From Acanthaster planci (lineage: Eukaryota; Echinodermata; Asteroidea; Valvatida; Acanthasteridae), in the NCBI RefSeq assembly GCF_001949145.1, contig NW_019091443.1:534082-588528 (forward strand): a DNA stretch of 54,447 nucleotides, given 5' to 3'. Made by a program: the position numbers and the translations under genes. The notes below the pieces were generated by a model. The model saw only the letters and a list, made by a program, of their open reading frames with translations. It was not told where the DNA came from and searched no databases. Every line of letters starts with the position of its first letter. Within the stretch, counting starts at the first letter, position 1. Below are positions 23,901 to 35,900 of this stretch, in pieces.

Positions 23901-26900
23901 CACATTTTTCGCACTGTCTTTGCACATTTTTGCACCAGATTCACTGCACAATCGCAGAGGGGAAAAGTAGTAGTCAAAATGTGAAATTCACCTGCAAATA
24001 AGAATTCTTTTCCCTTTTTCCCCCCAGTCATTTTTCCAGGGTTAAGTTCTAGTTGCATTGTACTGTACATGAACGATGGGTTGGTGCTTAGTTTTAATTT
24101 CTATTTTTAGCCAATTGTTTTCAGGCATTTCATACTTTTGCAGGAATTCGTGGCAGCAAATAACCTCTAAATTGGAAGCTCTTTCTAACTTTTTCAGAGC
24201 CAGATTCACATGTTTAATGAAGTTTGCAACAATGAATCAGTGGCAGACATAGAGAAGTAAGTAAATCATTTTGATGTGGTTCTCTTTAGGGGAGAAAGTT
24301 GGGTGTAAGGGGATGAGGGACTTTTGAGGAGCGTGTCGATCTCTAACTGTCATCATTTTCAATTTTTGCTTGACATGCCTTCTTCCGTTTGCTATTAATG
24401 ACAGTCCTTGGGCTGGAGAGGGGGTATGTTTCCTTTAGAATTGATGACCATCAGTGTTTTTAAAACCTTGGTATGCCCCTGACATGCCCACGGGTCATGT
24501 TCCCATTGTAGGGGATCCGTTTGTACCCATTTGTTTCCATTTTGTTCATGTGCAGATGTAGATATACAACACAGAAGAGGAAGCTTGTCCTTTCCAAAAC
24601 TTGTGCACTCATTAAAAAATACAATAGGTTCACATTCCATGACTGTTCTTTATTGGTTGTTGGAAGCAGTTGTGTGGATAGCAATCCATTAATGGCTGTG
24701 TTGTGGCTATGGAGAGGGTGTCTATCATCAGACTGTTGTGTGTCATGGGTATATGGCTTTGGTGGCTACAGTTACCCTGATGCACTAGTCACACATTCAT
24801 AGTTGTAGTCCAAGAAATCCCATCACCTGTTACATTGTAGTAGCTATTCAGGGTTATGATTCCTAGAATGGGTGGTTTTCACAGGTTTAGAAGGCATAAG
24901 TATGATGAGATGATGATGATGTGACCAGCCCATTTGGGTTTGTCCTATATAATGAGCCCTTAACTTCCCAAGATGTTTTTGGGTGATCACTTTTAATTCA
25001 GTGGTCTTCTCAGTGTAAATTTTAGAGTGAAACCAATAGCACAGTACCTTACTATTCATTTTCAGCGTTGGGTCCCAACTGACTGCTTGGCTTCTAGAGA
25101 AAGAGGTGGTAGAACATCTGTTTGGACCAAACATGCATCTAGAGGTAACGTCAAAGTATACAACCTGTATTTCTTCATGTATATCTCTTGAATTTGATGA
25201 TAGAAGGCATAAATTAACAAATCCTATTTTTCATCTTGATCGCAGTTCTCAACATGTAAAAAATAGTTTGATTCAGTGGTTCATTGAATAGGTTGTACTT
25301 TCATAAATACCTCAGATAGCTTGGCTNNNNNNNNNNNNNNNNNNNNNNNNNNNNNNNNNNNNNNNNNNNNNNNNNNNNNNNNNNNNNNNNNNNNNNNNNN
25401 NNNNNNNNNNNNNNNNNNNNNNNNNNNNNNNNNNNNNNNNNNNNNNNNNNNNNNNNNNNNNNNNNNNNNNNNNNNNNNNNNNNNNNNNNNNNNNNNNNNN
25501 NNNNNNNNNNNNNNNNNNNNNNNNNNNNNNNNNNNNNNNNNNNNNNNNNNNNNNNNNNNNNNNNNNNNNNNNNNNNNNNNNNNNNNNNNNNNNNNNNNNN
25601 NNNNNNNNNNNNNNNNNNNNNNNNNNNNNNNNNNNNNNNNNNNNNNNNNNNNNNNNNNNNNNNNNNNNNNNNNNNNNNNNNNNNNNNNNNNNNNNNNNNN
25701 NNNNNNNNNNNNNNNNNNNNNNNNNNNNNNNNNNNNNNNNNNNATAGGTTGTACAGTCATAAACACCTGTAGTTTAATCTTAAAATCCTATTCATTATTT
25801 TGGATGCCAAAACAGATCATCAAACAGTGCCAGATCATACTCAACTTCCTAGCAGCTGAGGGTGCACTGACTACTAAACACATTGACATCATCTGGGCAG
25901 CTACTCAACTCAAGCATTCAGGCCGCTATGTTCATGATCTTTTCCCTCATCTGATCAAGCATCTTGAGGCTGGTCCGCTCTTTCATCTGTTGAAACTGGT
26001 GTCACGGTTACACCCCTCAGAACACACTGAGCAGGTAAGATTCCCTCGTCTACATTTTGTAGAAATTTGCCTGTTTGGTTTTACTGGAAAATTTTGTAGA
26101 CTCACTAAAAATGTTTCAGCTGTTAGTGTTGTTTGTAATGGATTTCACATATCTGCATGGACGTATTCCAAGAGATGAGAAATTTAAATCTTAGGGTTAC
26201 ACTCTAGTGTTCTATAAAGGAATGCAGTTCTCTGAGTACGAGTGTGAGTACATGGGTATGAGTACGAGTACATGGCATTTTTTCATGCAAGGATGAGTAC
26301 ATTAAGAGGAGCAGGAGTACAAGTACTACAACAATTAAGTCTAAAGTGTTTATAGACAGAGCATAAAGGTATGACATGATGAGGTGGGTTTTTTTTTCAG
26401 ACCTTGTACCTCTCTCAAGTAATAACAAAATGTATCTGGACAAGTGCGATCTCCAGCAGTGCAGTGAGTGCCACTACTCCATTGAGGCCAGATGTTAGAC
26501 ATTCTCAGCATGAGTTTCCTCTACTTAGGAGCAGCCTAGAAATGGGCTCAGACAAAGGTAACATTCAACCAGTTGATTGGTCAATATGTCTGTGTACTTA
26601 AGCTGACCAGTCATTTTGTCAGCCACTTTTATTGAGCTGTGTTTGCCACTCGAGTTAAATGTAACTTCAAGGTCAGGTCAGACATCCAAACAAGCAATTA
26701 GTATAATGAAATGAACAGTCTGGTACTTCATAAGATTATGCAGTGGGGTTAGAAAAACACCAAGTTTAAATTATTTATATACACAAACTGTCTTTCTAAT
26801 GTCAAATGAAAAGTAAGACATTTCAGTGTAGAGATGTAAAAAGGGATGGAAATAATTCTTAAGGAATTTGGGCTGCATCACTTTCTAACTACATTTCAGC

Positions 26901-29900
26901 TTTTAAGTTACTTCACTCCAAACAGCCCTGAAACAACACTTTAATGGAATTTGAGACTGCTTTCATTCCCAGGTCATCTTGGTGTCATGAATAGCAACAA
27001 CAGCCGCATGGTAGAGATCTATGAGCTGGAAGAAGATGATGATAATAACACTGAGGAAACTCCACAAAGTGTCATAGAAGATCAGTCTCCACATTGCAGT
27101 CATCACCAAGAGGTAGGCTAGATCCTAATGCAGAGGAAGAGTGAGGATAAACCAGCCCGTATGAGATCGCTACATTGGTGAAACCAGGGTATCTATTCAT
27201 TCTGGACAGATTGGCTGGAAACTAAATAAATGTAGATAAGATACAGCAGCCAACAAGATGATTAAGTTGGAATTTACAAAATTGTATGTGAGAGATTAAT
27301 TTTAATACTCGTAGTATGGGAACTTCCAAAGCCCTTAAAGACAGTCATAAGTGGAAGTCTCAGGAAAGGAGGGGAGTACAAATTTATGGCAGAATCTACC
27401 TCTGTATTTTTGTCAATTTTGACGGACTTCAACTGTGCACAATAAATGTTAAGTCAGATATCCATTATTTGTATAACACTGCAACTGTCTGTTTTTGTTC
27501 CACATAGTCAATGTAAGGCTGGAAAAGAAATTACAATCAAGCTGTGCCATCGGTATTTAGGAATAGGTGGTTTCTTTTTGTTAGCATTTCATGTGTATGT
27601 AACTAAGATCACTGCAGTCAACTTCATTCCCATGGTTCTGATGTTGCTACACCATGATAGTTACTACCATGCCTTGCCAATTATAACTCATGGTACTTTG
27701 TAACTGAAATATTCAACTACATGTATTTTGGAGATTGAAATTAAAACCGCTATAGATATACACCTCAGCCATCTCCTTCAAGTTGTGGTTATTTCTAATA
27801 CTCTGATAAAGGCATGCCAGTCTAGAAAAAATTGTTTACACATTATTTCTGCCCTTCCATGTGTGTGCACATTGCAATTTCAATTTATGCATATTCGATC
27901 TGAATAACTAGTTAGCGTCATTTTGTTGTCTACTTTATAGCCGGTGCTAGTGAAGGAACGTGCACTCAGCTTGTGGGAAGGAGGCTGCACTGCAGTTTGA
28001 TTGAAATTATGTCTTCTTCCCCTTCTGTTTTGTGATCAAACTGTGATGAAAACCTTGAACAATTGTCATGTAAATTTTTTATAGGATGATAGCATAGATG
28101 CCAGCAGGGTCAAGTCTCTTAACACTACTGAGAAAGAACCAGAAACATCCAAAGGGAAACCTCGGCCTGAAATAAGGAGTGACCCCTCTGGCTCTCGTAA
28201 CACCCACCATTCACACAAACCTCTCAGAGCTGTAGCCATCCGTCGACGCAAAAGGCTCATAAAACCAAGACCGGCCGAGGATGGATCAGAAAGTTCAATA
28301 ACAGAACATGACTCAGATAACATTGATTCAGAGAATGAGGCTATGGTGACTAGTCCAGAAAACTCTGAAAGTGATAGTGATGTCACTGAAGAAAGTGAGG
28401 AGCATGGGACACAACTTGGAAGTGAGTATGAAGATGTTAGTGAGGAAAGTGATGCAGAGATGCAGAGTGAAGAAGAAGATGAAGAGAGGACAGGAATGAG
28501 ACATCCATGCTGCTCTGACAGGCACAGATCCACCTTATTGGGACATCAGAGCCACCTACGCAAATGCCTTCAAGGTGGAGATATCAGTGACAGTGCAACA
28601 TCAGAGGAGAGCGAAGGAATCCAGCATGGACGCTTTTTCCAAGCTACAGTTCGGCCACGACGGATTAAAAAGCAGCTCCTGATGGGAAAACTGGAGGAGA
28701 AGGCAAAGGAAGCTAGAGAGGAAGAAGTGGAAGAAGAGAGAAAGACTGAAGATGCTGATGTAGAGATTGAAAGGACTCCTGTACATCACGAAGGAGTGAT
28801 AGGATCATTACCATCTTCTCCTCAATCAGACCATAGGCAGCTGCCTCAGGAGGCGAGGGAAGCTGAAGATTACTATGTGAGGAATAGAAACCTGGAAACG
28901 GAGGTATATGACTGCAGAAGGTACTTGCCACACCATCACACAGTTCGAAGGTGGGTCGTTCAGCCATTACAAAACAATATTTTAGCATTCTTGTATGTGG
29001 CCGAAAATATCTGTTTCGGAACACTTTCTGAAATACTTTCCTTCCTGTTCCATTTCTTGTCCCCCATATAGCAATGTCATGGATGATCTGATCAGTGCTG
29101 AGGAAGGGTCTTGCAGTAGCTCCCAGGCTAGTGCTAAGTCTGAAAAGAACATGGCTGACTTTGATGGGGAGGAAGAAGAGGATTCAGCATGTGAGGATGA
29201 GATGGTGCAGCTCAGTGCTCACCTAAGCTCTATACATCATCACCAGCATACACATCGCCATAGACACCATCATCACTTGCCAGATATTAGTCCTGTGTAT
29301 CGCAGCCGCCTCTCAAGTAATCAAACATGGCTTCTTTTCCCTTTAGTGACATTTTCAGTCTGTGAAACCTATTTTACAAGGGGCAGAGTTTCACATACGT
29401 TTGGAAGCATTAAAATTTCATTTTTTTTCTGTCTTAGAATTTGAAGACATGAATATGTTAAGATCATCCATTGCTTATTGAGGGAAGATAATGTGAAATC
29501 TTTGTGTCTGATTATTGTAGGTACATGCTCTCACCATACTGAGAAGGAGGATATTGCAACCCCATTTGCAGATTTCAACTTTGATGATGTTTGCAAGAAA
29601 GGCCACACCTTGCTCTGGGACCAAGTACAGGATGAAAATGCGGTAAATTAAACCTGTTGCATTGTTATTGGTGATTACATCTTTATGCATCTTGAGCAAG
29701 ACTTGCAAAGATTGAACCAAGAAGAAATGACTTATGCAAGGCTTCACTTAAAATGAAGTAACGGGTCCTTTTCTTTGGAACTTGAAACAAATTCTAAAAC
29801 AAGACTTATTAGCCCTTACTCTGGGGAAAGTGTAGAATTCCCATACACACATTGGTAAACTTTTTTGTCATTTCATCATTGAAGAAGTCACCCTGGATGT

Positions 29901-32900
29901 TACATTACATGTATATCCTTGTCATTGTGCATTTGGCAAGTATGTTCTTCATGAGCGATACATTCCCATCATAGTGCTCTAAGAGGAACTAAACTTGAAC
30001 ATTACATCTGTACATCGTTACAATCAATGCAGCAGCCTACTTTACACTTCCCATACACCTTCAATATGCAACATATAATCTGAAGTTTCAAGGCTACATA
30101 TATTCTGTCATTTACAGAATAACCATGGATATATCATTTAATATTTTATAAATTATTACCATTAATATTTGTGCGTAGGACAGTGTATGGAATCAAACAG
30201 TTGATGCATGCATGATAGACAGGTTCTTAACCACTTCCTGTCGGGGCAGTTATCAATGTTGATGATGCTGGGGTGGGATATTTATCATTTTTTTGTGTTT
30301 TCAAAATTCTTTAAAAATTCGTATCTTCGTTTACTGGACACTTATAAACATGTGAAGGATTGTCTGGTGTCCACTCTAGCCTGACAGACAAAATCTATTG
30401 ACACTTGAGTATTTCAGCCAGGCCTGTAGCCTTGTAAAAAGAGCCCAGATTGTGCGGTGTTATATAACTAACTTTTGTTCACGAACCTGGCTCAGTGTGC
30501 TGCTGACCTCTTTTCAGTAGGGGCCAGATAAGCATGTAGCGGTGTTGTGTGGCTCATCGCTGCGGTGGTGGAACGATTTTGTCCCCGGTGGTAATCCGCT
30601 CGCTCTAAACACCCCAAACCGTGGTATACTGTTTAAAAACAAAGCTGGATTGTCTCCTCTTTTAAGAGTGAAAAAATGTCGGTGATTCCCAGCAGCCTGA
30701 TCTTTTGTTCCGAGTACGGTCTTTTGTTTCCAGGCCCCGGTCCCTTTGTCAGAGTTCGGAGACCCTGGCCACACATATAAAGCATACGTGTCCGGATCCA
30801 GAATCCCCGGCAGGAAGTGGTTAATGATAACAGTGCCAGTGACCACTAGGACATTATGAAGAATATCTTAAACTCTGATAATCTGAAAGCCATGAAACTA
30901 CCAGAATTAACCTCTCCCTGCCGGGGATTCCAGTTAATGTGGTTAAATTGCTGAGAATGAGATTTATAATGTACATCTGTGTTTTCCGCTTTCAAGTCCT
31001 CGGTTTGAGGTTACACGGCATGTAGGTTTAGCGTTCTTGTGAAGTGGAATTTTTCGTTAGACTCACTGAGAGCCTGTAGCAGTGGCTGATATTGTTTTTA
31101 CTCCATTTGTGCACTCCATGCACCATTGCGCTTCACAAAAAATTCCACATGCATGCTAAGGAACAATATAAGAAACTATTTTACATGTACTGTTGACTCT
31201 CGTTATTACAAAATCAGCTTTAACAAAATTCCGGTTATAACAAACCCATATCTGTGGTCTTGGCAAAAATGTGCACATTTCTATGGGGAGAAAATCTGTT
31301 ACTGTGAAATTGCATTGTACAAAATTCCTGTTACAATCAAAGGTTTTTGTGACTTTGTTGCCTGAAAAACCATTGTTGATGACCCATTTATAACAAGTGT
31401 TTACGAATCTCGGTGGTGAAAATGTGCGTAATGCAATTGAAGCAGTGCTGCACTGGTTCCTGCCGCACCGAACCATTGCCGAAAAAAGGCATGATGGAAA
31501 TGTGGCAACCAGTCAGTGTACGTATCCTGGCAAAAGTAGCGGCGTACATTACACTACATTGCATACAAATGGGGCTGTACAATTGCACATCAAAAAAAAA
31601 AAATTGCTGTTAGAAAATTGATCTCATGTCCATGTTTGTATTTTCTGTGTTTGTGAATTTTATTTTAGGCCGCACTGCTCGTACTTGAAGCGAGCATGTT
31701 TTCACAAAATTTCCTGCCGCAGCATGAGGTTTACCGACTCCAGATGCATCATGCACGGTTACAATGTGATATACCGACATTGTTCGCCAGTTTCCTGTTG
31801 TCATGACTAGCATAGTGCTTGATTTAAAAAATCAATGATTTTTTTTACACAGATTATAGCAATGCCAGAACAAAAGATTCCTTCCCAATTTCGATAAAAA
31901 TACACCCCAAATATGTTCCCTCAACTATTCTTGCTTCTGAAGAGCCCAACTAATCGCCAAACACTGAATTACTCATATTGCTGCTAAAAGAACAAGCACA
32001 CTCATCAATGAGATTGTGTGCTCACATGATGTACACTTTGCAAGATATAGCTATCCAATCACAATATTCCCTCATGACATCATGCTTCTTCGCGGTGGGC
32101 AAGTGAACACAGACTATCGATCAATCATAGTCATGCACCTAGTGTTGAACATCAAGAGACATATGGAAAATTAAATAAAAAGTCTCTCCTTTACAATTTG
32201 TGTTGGAAAGACTACTTACATGGAAGGGGGGCTTCAGGTTATGAGTGTTCACATTCTTGCAGGTACACACAAGTCCACATGCGCGTGCCATTAAGTTGGT
32301 TTCGTCCTCATCCATGGCGATCGAAAGTCTTAAAAAATCCCCGGCTCAATGCTTTTACAGGTACAGTCGACTCTCGTTATTACAAAATCCGCCATGTACA
32401 GTGTACATTTACATGTACTGTATGTTAATACATGTGAATGTGATCGATGTCAAGATCTTTCGGTTATGATAAATCAAATATACTGTGATGTGTTTAGAAT
32501 AATTAATTTCACTGTCACATGAAAACATATTTAATGTACATGTGAAGATACAAAGCAAACAAAAGCATCAGGCCAGGGATTTTTAAAAGACTTTTGATCG
32601 CCACGAATGAGGACCGTGACGAAGCTAACATAATGGCACACACATGTCGGCCTGTGTGTACCTGACAGAATGTGAAGACTCGTCAACTGAAGGATCCACC
32701 CATGTAAATAGTCTTTCCAACACAAACTCTGTCATGGGGAAGCATTTTTAGTTTACTTTCCATGTGTCTTTTGATGTTTGACACTAGCCGAATGACCATG
32801 ATAATTGATCAATAGTCTGAGTTTACTCGTGCAACAAGGCGAGCACCTGCGCGAGATTGTCAATGAAGAAGTATGATGTCTTAAGGGAATATTGTGATTG

Positions 32901-35900
32901 AAAAGATACAAATATGTCTTCAAAAGGTACGTTATGCAGGTGCACAATCTCATAGGTTGGCACACTAGTTATTTAGCAGCATTAAGAATAATTCAGTGTT
33001 GGGCGATCAGTTTGGCTCTTCAGAAGCGAACTCATTTGGGGTGTCTTTTTTCGGAATTGGCAAGGGATTCTTGTGTTTTGGTGCTGCTGTAAAAAGTTTT
33101 TAAAAATCATCGAATTTTGGAATCGTGCACAATGCTACTCATCAGGACAGGAAACTGGCAAACAATGTCAGTTTATAGCACGTTGTAAGCGTGTGTGTGC
33201 ATTTGGAGGGGTGGGTGCTAAACCTTGTGCTTAAGCAGGAAATTTGTGAAAACACGTTCACTTTAAGTACAAGCAGTACAACCTCAAGTCAAATCCATGA
33301 ACACAGAAGAGGCAAACACAGACAGGAGATCAATTTCTGTGAATTTACTTGCAGAAATTTTGTAACGGCAATGGCTTTTGACGTGCAACTGTTGAGCTGC
33401 GTTTGTGTAGAGCAACAATACATGTACGTAACTGGTGGTGGTATTTCCAGCATGATTTCTTTGGCAGTAGTTCGCGATTGTGGGAACCAGTGCAGCATTG
33501 CCTTAGCGCATGCGTAAATGCTCATTATAAATGGGTCGTCAGCAATGTTTTTTGGGCTACAGAGTCACAGAAACGTTTCATTGTAACAGGAATTTAATAC
33601 AATTGGGATTTGCAGTAACAGATTTTTCCCCGTTGAGGTGTGCACATTTTTGCCGGCACCAAAGATGTGTGTCTGTTATAACTGGAATTTTGTTATAGCT
33701 GATTTCATTATAAGGAAAGTCAACTGTACATGTGTTTGCTTTTTATCTCACATGTACATTAAATATGTTTTCATATGACAGTGGTGTTTATCATTTTGAA
33801 CATATCACAATATATTTGATAAATCATAACCAAGTAATCTTTTGATATCATTAACATCAACCGCGTTCACCTGTATGCATGTACAGTACATGTAAATGTA
33901 CATTGTATGTAGCACTGTACACAGTAGGACCTATTCATACCATACACCTAAGCCATTGCACTGAGTTACGCCTACAACGAATTTCAGATACAGTGAACAT
34001 CCCCACAAGACTCATGGATTTCGTAACAAGAGTCGACTGTACTTATTGTATGTGGGACTTAATGTTTTAAGTTAAGTATCCAAAAAAAGAAACCGCTGTG
34101 AAGGAGAGTGCTCTGACTAATGTCAAATGCATACTATTCATGGGAGAACAGGTGGGGATGTGAAAAACACACTTTATGTGGCTAAATGCCATTATGGAGC
34201 ATAGTAATGGGAATGTATAACACTAGTTATTTTGTTGTGGTCCGCTGATGAAGCTTGAAGTTGCCTGCTGCATTTGCCTTCTCCTGTGTTTTTGGGTGTG
34301 CTTACCTTACATACCTAGTGTGGACTTGTGAACAAAAGATGTCCACTCAATGCAGAAAAGAAAGACCTTCTGTGAACTTACACATGTCCAAAGGACGTTT
34401 CCTCTTCTCTGAAAAAGAAGTTTAGAGGCATTTGGGGGTAGGGGTCATCGGTTGTAAAAGGAAGAGGAATAGTCAAGGAAACCTTGTACAAAAAGCCAGC
34501 TGAAAATCTTGTTCCCAGTTCAAGAAAAACGAGTATGTTCACTAAGTTTTCTTAACTGCATGAAAAAGAAAGGAATGTCCACACAAGGTGTGTAAGGTAA
34601 GTGTGGGTGCATATTTGCTAAGTTTTCCCAAGTGCTGTAACTTGAGGACTAGACATACAAGCATCAATCGTGATGTGTAAGCTGGTTTTTGTTTTCATTG
34701 GAAGCTTGTTGGTTTTGGACTCAGCAGTTCAGAGATCAAGGTCATTATTGATATGGCAGAGAAATGGTTTTCCCAATGGAGACTTTCCGTGATTATGAAT
34801 TAAAAGTTGTGAGTTTATATCAGACATAATGGGGCATTTGTACTTACAAATACATCATTCTTCTTTGGTGATAAAAATTGTTGAATTTTGGAGACATTTT
34901 ATTTACAGTTAAAAAAAGGTTGTCAGTTGAACGCATTTTTAATATTTCCTGTTAATATCGCTATTATAGATCCATCTCAGTGAGGGACTTGCAGCTGAAA
35001 CTGAAAAACTTCTCTGTTCTCTGGTTTGCTGGTTTCCTGAACGAGAAATTCGCATGAAGTTTGTGGAAGGCTGCTTAGAAAACTTGAAGAACAACAGGTA
35101 TTCACATTTAAATAAAGAAAATGAAGTTGAAAATTGAAAAGGCATTTTTTTGTCACGTTATCCATCATCCACATTCTTTTTGAAAGCCAGAAAGAAAAGC
35201 AAATTACATTCTTCAATGTGAGGTGAGCTCATTTAGGAGTGCACAGATGCGTGCAAGTATTTTGCATTATAGGAGCAGTAATCTCAATATTAAAGTTGTG
35301 GATCGTAATTGTATTTCTAAAAAAATGTACATTTTACACGTACCATGTTCATAACTTGGAAAGGAAATGGAACATAGTTCTGTATTTCGGATAAAGAAAT
35401 AAAACTTTTGAATGCTGAAGCACTAGTTGATTGTTGCAAGGTGTCAAAGCTGCTCTGATCATGTTAAGAAGTAAAATAGAGTTGTCCAAAAGGTAAATTG
35501 AAGGCATCATTTATTTGATTGATACCCCTCCTGTATTGATAGGGTTTTGTTTGATGCTTTGAACAGGTCAGAAGTTGTGTCTCTTCGTCTTTTACCAAAG
35601 CTGTTTGGGTCCTTTCAACAGTACCGCAACAATTACAACACTCACTGGATTACTATGTAAGTTTGCAGTGTGTCGCTGAGTGCCTTGTGATCATAAAATA
35701 TAAGTTGCTGTCAATATTGCGTGAGAGATAATTTTCAGGCATGCATCGCTTGAAGGTAGTGGAGTGGATAATTGGTCATAAATTGTATCTTTCGTATTAT
35801 GTTTAATAGTTGTTTGATGTTTACATGTAGTTGCTGGTGTAGGGCAGCAAGTCTGTGTTTGGAAGGTCTTTTTCAAAGGATTTGTTTGTTGCATGATGTG

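Larger units (their letters stand above)
21042..24197 (+). other. USP34 intron 7, a nest of repeats
   Basis: Holds an AATCCTCC hairpin (21227-21270), a degenerate TTTTCACA array (21460-21706 and 22877-22985) split by a TIR element (21709-22874), and a second degenerate array (23760-23945). The frame at 23154-23336 has no USP34 similarity and no fitting splice sites. Confidence 0.7.
29643..34969 (+). other. USP34 intron 15 (5.3 kb, transposon-rich)
   Basis: The largest intron in the window. It contains the piggyBac-type MITE at 30231-30820, an isolated similar end at 30907-30930, and the nested inverted repeat 31188-34042. The 34050-34969 part shows nothing recognisable. Confidence 0.75.

Noticed and set aside
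27942-28000. Possible exon after tttatag in intron 12
   Set aside because: The frame meets TGA without a GT donor, and exons 12 and 13 join in phase without it.
30514-30846. 110-codon minus-strand frame
   Set aside because: It crosses the right end of a TTAA-flanked MITE and shows no known domain.
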